The notes under the pieces: model-generated | The model's input: the letters and a program-made list of their open reading frames with translations, nothing else | Told to the model about the DNA's origin: nothing | Database searches by the model: none | Translations under genes and position numbers: made by a program | Shown: positions 46,041 through 54,988 of the stretch, piece after piece | How the letters are laid out: every line of letters begins with the position of its first letter | How positions within the stretch are numbered: position 1 is the first letter of the stretch | NCBI GenBank assembly: GCA_946406115.1 | Contig: OX291560.1 | Coordinates: forward strand, 9,425,158-9,489,157 | Length of the DNA stretch: 64,000 nt | Reading direction: 5' to 3' | From: Apoda limacodes | Lineage: Eukaryota > Arthropoda > Insecta > Lepidoptera > Limacodidae

Positions 46041-46496
46041 CATTAGATATTATATTTTGGACTATTCTGAGCAGTTTTTTAACTCTTGTTATTTTTTACC
46101 TTACCTTATTTTATTTAAGAAAGATTCTAAGTTATTTAAAAAAAAATATTAACGTGTCACTTCGAAGATGTTAAAGTAACAAAAAAACTTTTTCTACAAA
46201 AAACAAGTAGTTTGTTGAGTTCTTCCAAACCACCTTTGCTTCATGACAAACAAATAAAAACTGACTAGATTATACTAGATATTTATGTAAATTAACAATT
46301 ATATTATAATTTACCATTTGACAACTTAGGCACAGACTATATAATACTATACTAGATTGGAATTTTCATCCGATCGTCACCAAACAAAAGAATGCTTACA
46401 ATAGTCCAAAATATAAGATCCAGTGGTTCACATAATTTTTGTTGGTAATAAGCTACATAAAAATGCTACATAAAAGTTTAATGTAGCATTTTTTTT
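46041..46496. other. Intergenic AT-rich spacer
   Basis: No gene seen. 'aatgctacataaaa' and 'gtagcatttttttt' near 46465..46495 form a weak inverted repeat. Confidence 0.35.
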
Positions 46497-46745
46497 TAAT
46501 AATAATTTTGGACTTATCACACAGCACCATCTGGTCCCAAACTAAACAAAGCTTGTATTATGAAAACCAGACAATGGATACTAATACTTTTTTTCTTTTT
46601 TTTCTTTGTAAATACATACATATCATACATAAATACACCCAGACTCAAGACACACATAAATGTTTGTCCAGTGCAGGAACCAAACCCAGACCCTCTGCTC
46701 AGCAGCCGGCCACACTACCAACTAGGCTGCGAGGGAGCATTACTA
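46497..46745 (-). mobile_element. tRNA-type SINE-like element, family D copy 3
   Basis: 'ggacttatcacacagcacca', 'gaaaaccagacaatggatac', 'cataaatacacccagactca' and 'aaatgtttgtccagtgcagg', ending 'gccacactaccaactaggct' and 'gcgagggagca'. Minus-strand tRNA-like head at the right end. It lies 150 bp beyond the 3' end of MED24. Confidence 0.65.
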
Positions 46746-46814
46746 TAATTCTATACCAATGATTATTCTTACAGTCTAGGCAGAGAATTATTACAGAAAA
46801 CAAACACAGATTTT

Positions 46815-46860
46815 GGATTACATTTAATAATATGTATATTCCTACAATATTCATTACTTA
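46815..46860 (-). terminator. Possible MED24 polyadenylation region
   Basis: On the minus strand, ATTAAA (the common AATAAA variant) occurs about 75 bp past the stop, as + 'tttaat' at 46823..46828. No canonical AATAAA was found closer. Confidence 0.3.
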
Positions 46861-46901
46861 CATTAAATTAAGGATAATATTAAGTTATATCACAATAGCA
46901 T

Positions 46902-49847
46902 TTAATCTGGTCTTAACCTCATATTTCTCAAGAGACATAAATCTCTCGCAGTATCTCTTCTACCAAAACCATGTGACAAATCATAAAGACGCAAAATCAA
47001 ACTGATATTAAAACTATCAGGAAGTGCTTTTATGAGAGTAGGAACGAGTTCATTAGGCATCTTCTGCAAAACAGACTGTGCTCTCTCTGGTCCACATTGA
47101 ACAACATACAACAGGAACTTAAATATAAAATGTGTCTGAGGTGTTACATCTCCATTTTTACCAGCTAACTGGGAGAAAGACTTAAACAGAGTTTCCAAAG
47201 CAATTAGCATCGGTCTTTTCAGTATCAGTCCTGATACATTACCTTGACCGAAATATAAACTGCCATCTGATGAATTGTCATTCATTCTTCTTGATTTTGA
47301 AGGCATTGCATCCATGTCATCAGAATCGTCATGGCGGCGTTTTCTTGAGCTCTGGGTTTTACTTAAATTACTATTTTCAAGAGCTGCATAAATGCAATAG
47401 ACAGATAATTTGGCTAAAATTGAAGCTTGAGGCTCCACTAATTCTTCAGATAATTTGGCATTATAAAGATAATCTGGTAACACATGTAGTAACAATGCTT
47501 CTGTACACTTCTCAATGTTTAAATGAAACATTGCTAACGCCATATCTACAGACCTGTCTAGATCATTTTGATACCTGTATTTCAGTGTCTCTTTGACCAA
47601 ATTTGTTACAAACCAAACTGGCCCAGCTGTATTAAGAAGGCTCTCTATAACATGAGTAGAATCAATATGCAAGTAACCTCTTATTTTGATGTCTTCCCAG
47701 AGAGAGTGAAGCTGTTCCAATATTGGTTGACGAGAGATGAGATTGTATGACAAACCTAATGCTTTTGGCTTTGGTACCGATGGAGGGTGAATATCATACT
47801 GCATTTTTCTTACAATTTGACACATCAAAATTGCTCTTTCTTTGAAATTATCCAGCTGGGCTAATTCTACTTCACTAGGTGGAGTTAAAAACTGTTGAAT
47901 CATGTTCATTGGTTTCAAAAATGCATCCTGGTGAACCACATTTATGTAGGAGCAGAGCCACACGGTAGCACATACTGCTAAGCAAGTCATCTTTTGTCTT
48001 AATGAGTCCAGCATTCGTTTTACATCTGATGCAGTAAGAGATCCCTGCTCCCATGCAAACAAGACTTCTTTTATTACACCCCCAACATTAATGCAGAGAT
48101 CATGCGGTTTAATGTTGGTGTTCTTAAAATCAAAATCTGGAGCACTGAGGTGATGAATAAAGATATCCACAACCTGTGGATCACATTTTTGTAAGATATG
48201 TTCAGGTGATTTGTGAACTCCTTTATACGGCATACATTCTCTAACCCACTGCTCAAAAAATGAATCTCCGTTTTCATCCAAGACAGCTTCAACTCCATGA
48301 TCTTGGACTATCGAACACAATATTAGAAAAGATATGTCAAAAATATACACTTTGGCTTGTGAAGCACCTTTTTCACTAGCAGCAAGCAATGCAAATTCAT
48401 TGAACTTAATCAACCTTGAAACAAATAATTTTAGCTTTCCTTCAACAGTTGCAACGGCTAAAATTGCATTAGATGTTGTTCCTGCCACAATTTGACATAG
48501 CATTACATACAAAGAATCCTGCGTTTTGTGAAAATCTCCTCCCATCGTCTTTAAAATACCCGCAAGCGTTGGCTCTGCATGAGTAATGAAAGATGGTACT
48601 GACCCTTGAAGCCCTGTAGGTTCTAATTTTTGAAGTTTAACATCTTTGTTTTCTCGCTTCTGCTTAAAATATGAAAGATGATCCTCAGAAACCACATTTA
48701 ATTTTACCAGAGGCTCAAGCAATGCTATAGCACTGTTGCAGGAATTTTTAGTGTCAACAATATCCAACAAAGGAGTTGATTGGAGAAGTTTTTCAAATGC
48801 ATCAATTAGTTCCAAAGAGAACTCTCCGTCTTTGTTAGCAGTACCACATATGTTGTGCAAATAATGTATTACTTGTGGAATCTTAAGAAAAGTGAATGCC
48901 GCCCATAAAGCTTGCTTAGAAGAATCTTTACTGGAATCATTTAAGGAAATAAAGGTAGCTCTAATCAGTTCACTGTAGAGTCTTGACAATGTGTATCCTT
49001 TGATTCTTTGCACCATTAATAATTGACTGGCAAGATGACGAATATCAGTACTTGGGTGTATTGAGACATTTATGGCTATCATTGCTTGTAGGCAATGTGT
49101 CACTGATTCAGGCTTGTTATTTAAAGGTGCTATTTTGTCGAGATCCATATTGCAGATTTTCTGAAGAGTCTCATGTATAGTAACTGGTGCCTTAAACTGT
49201 GTGTTCATCATCATATAGGCCGTTATCTCTTGACATTTTTTTGTTACTTCAATGTATTCTTCAGGATCATTTTGTTTCGCCAAATAAAACATAGCAAGCA
49301 GAAAGTCAATATTAACAATAGAATTTAAAAGTGCTGTTGACTTTTCTAATAGCTCTTGGCTTTGTATAGGGTTTGAAGATGGATATTTGCTTAATGAAAA
49401 GTGATATACCTGAAGTAGCCAAAGAATCACAGATGACACTGAGCTCGGAAGAAGTTCTTCCTCCATTTTACCTCGACATGCTATACTGTCAAGAAAGCTT
49501 TCCAAAAACTCTAACAGGCTTAGTATACAATGCGGCTTATGAAACGAATCGAATTTTGATATCCTTTGAAGGACAGCAGCATAAGAAACTAAGTGTGACG
49601 CTAAAGAATGTTTTAGATATGAAATCACTAGTTGGTTAGCTCCACATCCAACAAGTGCCTGTTGAAGAATACAGTCTGAAAGATTGTACAAATCACCACT
49701 TACACCTCTAGGTAGAATCGTTTTAATGTTAATTCCCCATTGTATATCCGTCCATCTTTCCCGCCAAGCTTTAAGTATCAAAGCCTTCAAAGAAACTTGA
49801 GGATCTGTGCCTTGTGTGGATTCGCCTGTTGAATCCATTTTTATCAT
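46902..49847 (-). CDS. MED24: Mediator complex subunit 24
   Basis: An intact single-exon frame of 981 codons, close to the 980-990 residues usual in animals. MED24 is a tail-module subunit of Mediator, which links activators to RNA polymerase II in the nucleus; with MED16 and MED23 it forms a tail subassembly. The protein is an all-helical, repeat-like fold without enzymatic motifs. Recognisable blocks are the N-terminal 'LKALILKAWRERWTDIQWGI', the middle 'LWLLQVYHFSLSKYP' and 'IRHLASQLLMVQRIKGY', and the C-terminal 'DLCLLRNMRLRPD'. A basic/acidic linker at about residues 833-865 ('SSRKRRHDDSDDMD', 'SKSRRM') may be a nuclear-localisation signal. The start MIKMDSTGES has a second Met three codons later, and either could be used. 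Absence of introns in so long a gene is noteworthy but plausible. Confidence 0.93.
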   Translation of the reverse strand: MIKMDSTGESTQGTDPQVSLKALILKAWRERWTDIQWGINIKTILPRGVSGDLYNLSDCILQQALVGCGANQLVISYLKHSLASHLVSYAAVLQRISKFDSFHKPHCILSLLEFLESFLDSIACRGKMEEELLPSSVSSVILWLLQVYHFSLSKYPSSNPIQSQELLEKSTALLNSIVNIDFLLAMFYLAKQNDPEEYIEVTKKCQEITAYMMMNTQFKAPVTIHETLQKICNMDLDKIAPLNNKPESVTHCLQAMIAINVSIHPSTDIRHLASQLLMVQRIKGYTLSRLYSELIRATFISLNDSSKDSSKQALWAAFTFLKIPQVIHYLHNICGTANKDGEFSLELIDAFEKLLQSTPLLDIVDTKNSCNSAIALLEPLVKLNVVSEDHLSYFKQKRENKDVKLQKLEPTGLQGSVPSFITHAEPTLAGILKTMGGDFHKTQDSLYVMLCQIVAGTTSNAILAVATVEGKLKLFVSRLIKFNEFALLAASEKGASQAKVYIFDISFLILCSIVQDHGVEAVLDENGDSFFEQWVRECMPYKGVHKSPEHILQKCDPQVVDIFIHHLSAPDFDFKNTNIKPHDLCINVGGVIKEVLFAWEQGSLTASDVKRMLDSLRQKMTCLAVCATVWLCSYINVVHQDAFLKPMNMIQQFLTPPSEVELAQLDNFKERAILMCQIVRKMQYDIHPPSVPKPKALGLSYNLISRQPILEQLHSLWEDIKIRGYLHIDSTHVIESLLNTAGPVWFVTNLVKETLKYRYQNDLDRSVDMALAMFHLNIEKCTEALLLHVLPDYLYNAKLSEELVEPQASILAKLSVYCIYAALENSNLSKTQSSRKRRHDDSDDMDAMPSKSRRMNDNSSDGSLYFGQGNVSGLILKRPMLIALETLFKSFSQLAGKNGDVTPQTHFIFKFLLYVVQCGPERAQSVLQKMPNELVPTLIKALPDSFNISLILRLYDLSHGFGRRDTARDLCLLRNMRLRPD

Positions 49848-50039
49848 ATCTTGGAAATCTTAGTATTAATGTATGGAGCCAACAATATTTAACTCATGGC
49901 ATCATGGTAGAAGCAAATACTACCTAAGACATGGTAACAACAAAATATAAAATATATACAAAAGTGTTTCACAAAAGTCAGAAAACAAGTAATATAAAAG
50001 TAAATTGAAACAGTGTTGCCGCTTAGGAAAAAAGAAGCA
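49848..50039 (-). promoter_or_regulatory. MED24 5' flank
   Basis: AT-rich 190 bp upstream of the MED24 start. No TATA box at a convincing position on the minus strand. The upstream boundary of the promoter is probably limited by the LINE remnant that begins near 50040. Confidence 0.3.
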
Positions 50040-50130
50040 AAGCTCTCGACCTCGATCTCCTACACGAGTAGCAGAGTACAGAAATAAGATATCAACGGTG
50101 AAAAGGTAAAAGATCTCTGGGATCAGCAGT
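50040..50130 (+). mobile_element. LINE reverse-transcriptase remnant, left half
   Basis: Read in frame with 57189 onward it supplies the segment just before 'TVGVPHGSF'. The remnant is split by the Ty3/Gypsy insertion. 'GSAVT' spans the target duplication. Low information by itself; called because the continuation on the other side is clear. Confidence 0.5.
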
Positions 50131-50252
50131 TGTCATAGAATTAAAAAGTATTCTTTTCTATGTACGTTTTGTCATGTGTCAATCAAACATGTAAAATTGT
50201 TAAAGCTAAATAAAACCAAGTTTCCTATTGGTTTTGTTTTATTTATGTAACA
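50131..50252 (+). repeat. 5' LTR
   Basis: 122 bp, begins TGTCATAGAA and ends ATTTATGTAACA. It contains an AATAAA (in 'gctaaataaaacc') and a stem-loop with arms 'aaaaccaa' and 'ttggtttt'. Matches 57067..57188. Confidence 0.9.
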
Positions 50253-50253
50253 A

Positions 50254-50268
50254 TTTATTTAGCTTTAA
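50254..50268 (+). promoter_or_regulatory. Primer-binding region, self-complementary to the LTR
   Basis: 'tttatttagctttaa' begins one base after the LTR and is the exact reverse complement of LTR bases 50200..50214 ('ttaaagctaaataaa'). It does not start with TGG, the complement of a tRNA CCA end. Confidence 0.55.
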
Positions 50269-50272
50269 ATTA

Positions 50273-51060
50273 TGTCAGAAGAAAAGATTACGGTGCCAAA
50301 AATAATTAATGTAATGTACAGAACGATTTGATATCGACCCTACACTACCGGAAGCAAATTCAAGGTGGGTGCATTGGCGATTTACATTTTCTAACTTTCT
50401 ATCTCAACAAGTTACTGATACGATTTCTGATTCAACAAAGCACTATTTGTTAGTGAATCACCTATCCTCTAAAGTGTTCACATACATTAATGAATGCAAC
50501 GATTATACTTCAGCCATCGCTCTGCTTGATAAAATATATATTAAACCCAAAAACGTAATATATGCACGTCATGTTCTGTCTAATAGAAAACAAAAATCAG
50601 AGGAGTCAATTGATGATTATGTCCGTGCGCTAAAGCTACTAGCAACCGACTGCGAATTCCAAAGTGTCACAGCAGAGCGAATTCATTCGAGACGCATTCA
50701 TTGCTGGAATTTTATCACATAAGATTCGCCAAAGATTATTGGAAAATTTTGAATTAAATCTAGATGAAGCTATTAACCAGGCGAATACTCTTGAAATGGC
50801 TGAAAATAGTTCGAATGTTTATGCAAATAGTAGTCAATCGACTTATCTCAATGCGTCATCTGCTAACCAACTAATTGTTGAACAGTGCTCTCCATCAACT
50901 TCGAGAAAATTACCTTATTTATCAGCAGCAAATACACAGAAAAAAAGGTGTTTTTTTTTTGTGGTGGCAATATACATCAAAGAGTTAAATGCCCTGCTTT
51001 AAATGTCACGTGTCAACTGTGCTCTAAAAGAGGACATCTTGCTAATGTATGCCGGAGCGC
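50273..51060 (+). pseudogene. gag of the Ty3/Gypsy element (frameshifted)
   Basis: An ATG at 50273 ('MSEEKITVPKI') opens a frame that stops at 50330. The gag signal continues in another frame up to about 50690 ('WRFTFSNFLSQQVTD', 'ALLDKIYIKPKNVIYARH', 'IDDYVRALKLLATDC'). It then shifts again ('FIRDAFIAGILSHKIRQRLL', 'LDEAINQANTLEMAENSS') and meets two CCHC zinc knuckles at about 50947..51055. The first knuckle is broken by a 10-T run, while the second ('CQLCSKRGHLANVC') is intact. At least three frameshifts, so it is dead. The order capsid-like helices, then knuckles, is typical for gag. Confidence 0.8.
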
Positions 51061-51720
51061 AAAAGCTGCCAATGCCATAAATTTAGAATCTGCTGAACTA
51101 TCTGCCATATCAGCTGCTTCACCATCTAGTTTACATAAGGCTACTGTACCTGCATTTATTAATAATATACGAGCCGATGCATTAATTGATACTGGTAGTT
51201 CTGTGAGCTTTATTAACAAAAGATTTTCTCACCCTATGAATCTGGAAAAGAAGCCATGTAGACAGACTATTACTTTGGCATCGTTGAGCTATATTTCATT
51301 TGTTGAAGGAATCTGTTTTGTAACCTTAACCTTGAATAAAAATACTTATAAGCAACGTCCGCTTTTGATTGTCAGCAATCTGTGTGCAGACGTTATAATT
51401 GGACATGATATATTAAAGATACATAGTTCTCTAGAGTTTCAATTCGGAGGTGACAAAGAACCGCTGCGTATATGCAACGTTATGAAGGCTTCTGTACCAC
51501 CAGGATCTTTGTTTACCAATTTATCACCGAACATTAAACCTATAGCTATGAAATCCAGACGCTATAGTAATGAAGACAAACAATTTATTGAACAAGAAGT
51601 ATCTAAGATGTTAGACGACGGAGTAATCGAACCTAGAACATCTACATGGCGAGCACAAGTGCTGATAACAGGTGGTACAACACATCGCAAGCGGTTAGTT
51701 ATTGACTACTCTTTAACAAT
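51061..51720 (+). pseudogene. pol of the Ty3/Gypsy element, protease and start of reverse transcriptase
   Basis: In the frame that is open over 50885..51745. The aspartic protease active site 'ALIDTGSSVSFIN' is at about 51178..51216, and 'DVIIGHDIL' (the conserved flap/C-terminal motif) at about 51391. The reverse transcriptase begins with 'KPIAMKSRRYSNEDKQFIEQ' and 'MLDDGVIEPRTSTWRAQV', reaching 'RLVIDYS' at about 51693, where the nested LINE interrupts it. Confidence 0.85.
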
Positions 51721-54700
51721 TTTTTTTTTTTTTTTATACCACTAAGGTGGCAAACAAGCTTACGGTCCGCCTGATGGTAAGCGGTCACCGTAGCCTATGG
51801 ACGCTTGCAACACCAGGGGTATCACTTGCGCGTTGCCGACCCTTCAGAAATCTAATAACTTCTTTTTTGAAGAACTCCATACTGTAATCCTTGCAGAAAA
51901 CCTTGGCAGGGAGCTCATTCCACAACTTAAGCGTTCGCGGGAGGAAGTTTCTCTGAAACCGCACTGTACGCGACCACTTAGGTTCTAAAGTGTGAGAATG
52001 AATTCCGTGCCGATGGCGAGCGGTGCGATGGTAGAAAGTAGCCGTGGGCATCATTTCGAACAATTCCTCAGAACACAACCCATTGTACAAGCGGTAGAAC
52101 ACACACAGTGAGGCAAAGTCTCTCCTCAGACTTAAGGGCTCGATACCGCAAGTGAGTTTGGAATCGTCGACAAGTCTCACAGCCCGTCGTTGAACCGAGT
52201 CAAAAGGGCCAAGCTGGTATCCGGGTGCACCTGCCCAGAGATGGCATCAGTACTCCATATGGGGCCGAACTTGTGACTTGTAAAGTAACAACCTTTGCCC
52301 CGACGTGAAGTACTGCTTAGCTCTGTTGAGTACACCAAGTTTTTTGGACGCAAGCTTCACCTTATCTTGTAAATGATCTCGGAACTGAACATCGCTGGAG
52401 ATGTCGACACCAAGGATCCCAATGCTCTTGGAGATGGAGAGGGGAGTGTTCTGGAATTGTGGGACTACAGTGAATGGAGTTTTCTTAGCGGTGAACGCGC
52501 ACACTTGTGTCTTTGTAGGGTTGAATCGGACCAAGTTTACCCGTCCCCAGTCAGAGACCTGGGACAGTGTGGTCTCGATTTGAGACACAATGCCTCCCCC
52601 TGACTCTCAATGGCTAGTGCCCATCGGTGTGTGAGATACACTAGAGGGTCACCAGTCGAGCGACCGTGGCGAAAGCCATATTGACGGTCACTGACCAGAT
52701 CGTGTACTTCTAGGTATCTTAGAAGCTGTGTGTTGATCACACGCTCCATCACCTTAAAGAGGAGAGAGGTAATAGCGATAGGCCTGTAATTCGATGGATC
52801 TGATCTATCGCCCTTTTTGGGCACCGGGTGCACATTCGCAGTCTTCCATGAAGACGGAAATTGCCTAGTGTGGTAGGAAAGCGCGAAGAGGCGCGTGAGT
52901 ACAGGACATAACTCAGGAGCACACTGCTTAAGCACCACTGCTGGTATGCCGTCTGGCCCACTCGACTTATGAACGTCTAGGGAAAGCAACGCCCGCCGGA
53001 CCTCGCGCTGTGTTATAGAGATTTCCGGAATGGTCTGACCGCACCACGGTATAGTAGGTGGTACAGCGCCTTCATCGTTCATATTCGATTTCGAGGCAAA
53101 GAGACTGCCCAGTAGATCGGCTTTCTCTTTAGCACTATGGGCCAAGTCACCATCGGTCTTTCGCAGTGGTGGTAACGACGACTGGCAAAAGTTCCCTTCG
53201 GCAGCTTTGGCAAGCGACCAGAAAGCACGACTCCCAGAGTCGCCCACCTATTTTGCCGATGAATTGGAATTTTGCTCTGGCAGTTGCTTTCTTACTGAAC
53301 CTCGAGGCAGCATTTAATTTGCGTTTTACTTTGAAATATTCGGATCCTTATTATAATGAGCCGTGGTCCAAGCCTCATATGCATTTTGCTTAAGAATTTT
53401 AGCTTTTCTGCAAGACCTATTAAACCACGGTCGTTTTTTGACGCCGGCAGCTACTCGCGGGTTAGAAATATATAGCAAGGATTGTCTCAGTGACTGCGGC
53501 TGCGCAGACGTCAAGATCTTCTGAGTTAAAGCAGATCTGCCTCCACGGGTACGATGCGTAAAATTCTCGCAATCCATCCCAGTCTGCCGACTTATAGTGC
53601 CATACACGACGCCAATTAGTTGGCCCAGAAGGATCGGGTTGTGTGCATGACACTTGAGTCCGAACGAGACAGTGGTCCGAGGAGCCAAGAGGCGCATCCA
53701 CTGAGACGGATTATCCGTCCGGACGAGTAGTCAGCAGAAGGTCCAGTAAGGAGCTCGTATGTTCCTCTATATCTGGTATTCTCGTTGGAGAAAGTACCAG
53801 CTGAGAGAATCCATAGGTCAGAGCAAATTCGCTAGCAGATATCCCAGCATAGTTATTGGTTCGAGAACTGAGCCACTCGCGATGTTGGGCGTTAAAGTCT
53901 CCCAAAATAACTAGTTCTGCTGTGGGATATTGCTCTAGAACTTTGTCAGTCGTCAAACTCAGGTGCGTGAAGAGTCGAGTCACGTCCGTGTCACCGCTAT
54001 GAGACCTGTATAGGCACGCATAGATACGAGTGTGGCCGCCGTAATCTACGCGCACCCACAATATCGACAGGTCCCTGTCTTCAAGGCTATGTAGGCGGCG
54101 ACAGCAGATATCCTCCCGGACGAACATACATACACCGGCACGACTCATAAAATTGTGTTCGAGCTTGTAGCCGGGATAGTGAAGGTATGATGTGTCGGCC
54201 GGGCAGGATATCTGCTTCTCCGTTAGAAAAAGAATGGTCGGCTGCGCAGTTTCGAGATGGTGGTGGACTGCGTTAAGATTTGCGTCAATACCCCTTAGGT
54301 TGCAAAAATCCACATCATATGTGGATGGAGTAGCCGCTGTACAAACTCTTTTCTTTTTCGTTCTCATGGCCATAATATATAAAAAAAGTTACTAAGACTA
54401 AGGATGAGGATTCACTGCACAGACAGCTTAGAGGACAAAAGGTGCGGTTCTAAGACTGACGAAGCTCGCCACAGATGATACGGTTGCTGGCGCGGCGGGC
54501 GGAAGGGCCCCTGATCCCCCTCTGTTGTAGTAGCCGGGTCCACTCCGGTCAACTTCTACGGCACGACTACCACTTCAGATACTTTACACAAGCTGGCGGA
54601 TCAGCCTCCCAGGGCGGAGATTAATGATCCCTGGGTTCGGGATCCCGTTCAACCTGCGGGCGGCCAGCGGTCAGCCGTTTCATCAGGTCTCCCTGACCGC

Positions 54701-54979
54701 CGAACCAGCACGCCGCGTCTACGCCGAGCATGACAGCAACAAGCACCGCTGGTCCTCCGCTGTCCGCGCAGCGAATCCTCAAAGAGCTCTGGCAACCTTA
54801 CTCACCGCCAGGAACACAACACTACTCAATGTTAGTGTTATTATAGCCGCGGTTTTCTGTAAGGTGGAGGTACTTCCCCAGTTCGGGCCGCTCATTCGAG
54901 CAAGTACTCGCTATGCCCTGCTTTAGTTGTTCGGGTGGCTTATTCGAGCGAGTACTTGCAGTGCCCTACCTCTCTTGAA
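51721..54979 (-). mobile_element. CR1/Jockey-like LINE nested in the Ty3/Gypsy element
   Basis: The poly(A) tail is on the left (T run from 51721) and the 5' end on the right. A possible imperfect 9 bp target duplication, tttaacaat (51712..51720) against tttatcaat (54980..54988), flanks it. On the minus strand it reads endonuclease ('NLRGIDANLNAVHHH', 'VILGDFNAQHREW'; 54373..53711), an 'RAFWSLAKAAEGNF' linker, reverse transcriptase fingers ('KSSGPDGIPAVVLKQCAPEL', 'KKGDRSDPSNYRPIAITSLL'), then the C-terminal region (52588..51785). Relative to the + copy it lacks about 350 bp with the catalytic 'FDRVW' and 'YADD' motifs (junction near 52603). About 3.26 kb with two 48 bp tandem units at its 5' end. 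Confidence 0.88.
54881..54976 (-). repeat. Two 48 bp tandem units at the 5' end of the LINE
   Basis: Units 54881..54928 and 54929..54976 both start 'gttcggg' (on +) and share 'attcgagc(a/g)agtact(c/t)gc' and 'tgccct'. Repeated 5' units are a known feature of some non-LTR elements, where they carry promoter activity. That role is inferred here. Confidence 0.7.
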
Positions 54980-54988
54980 TTTATCAAT

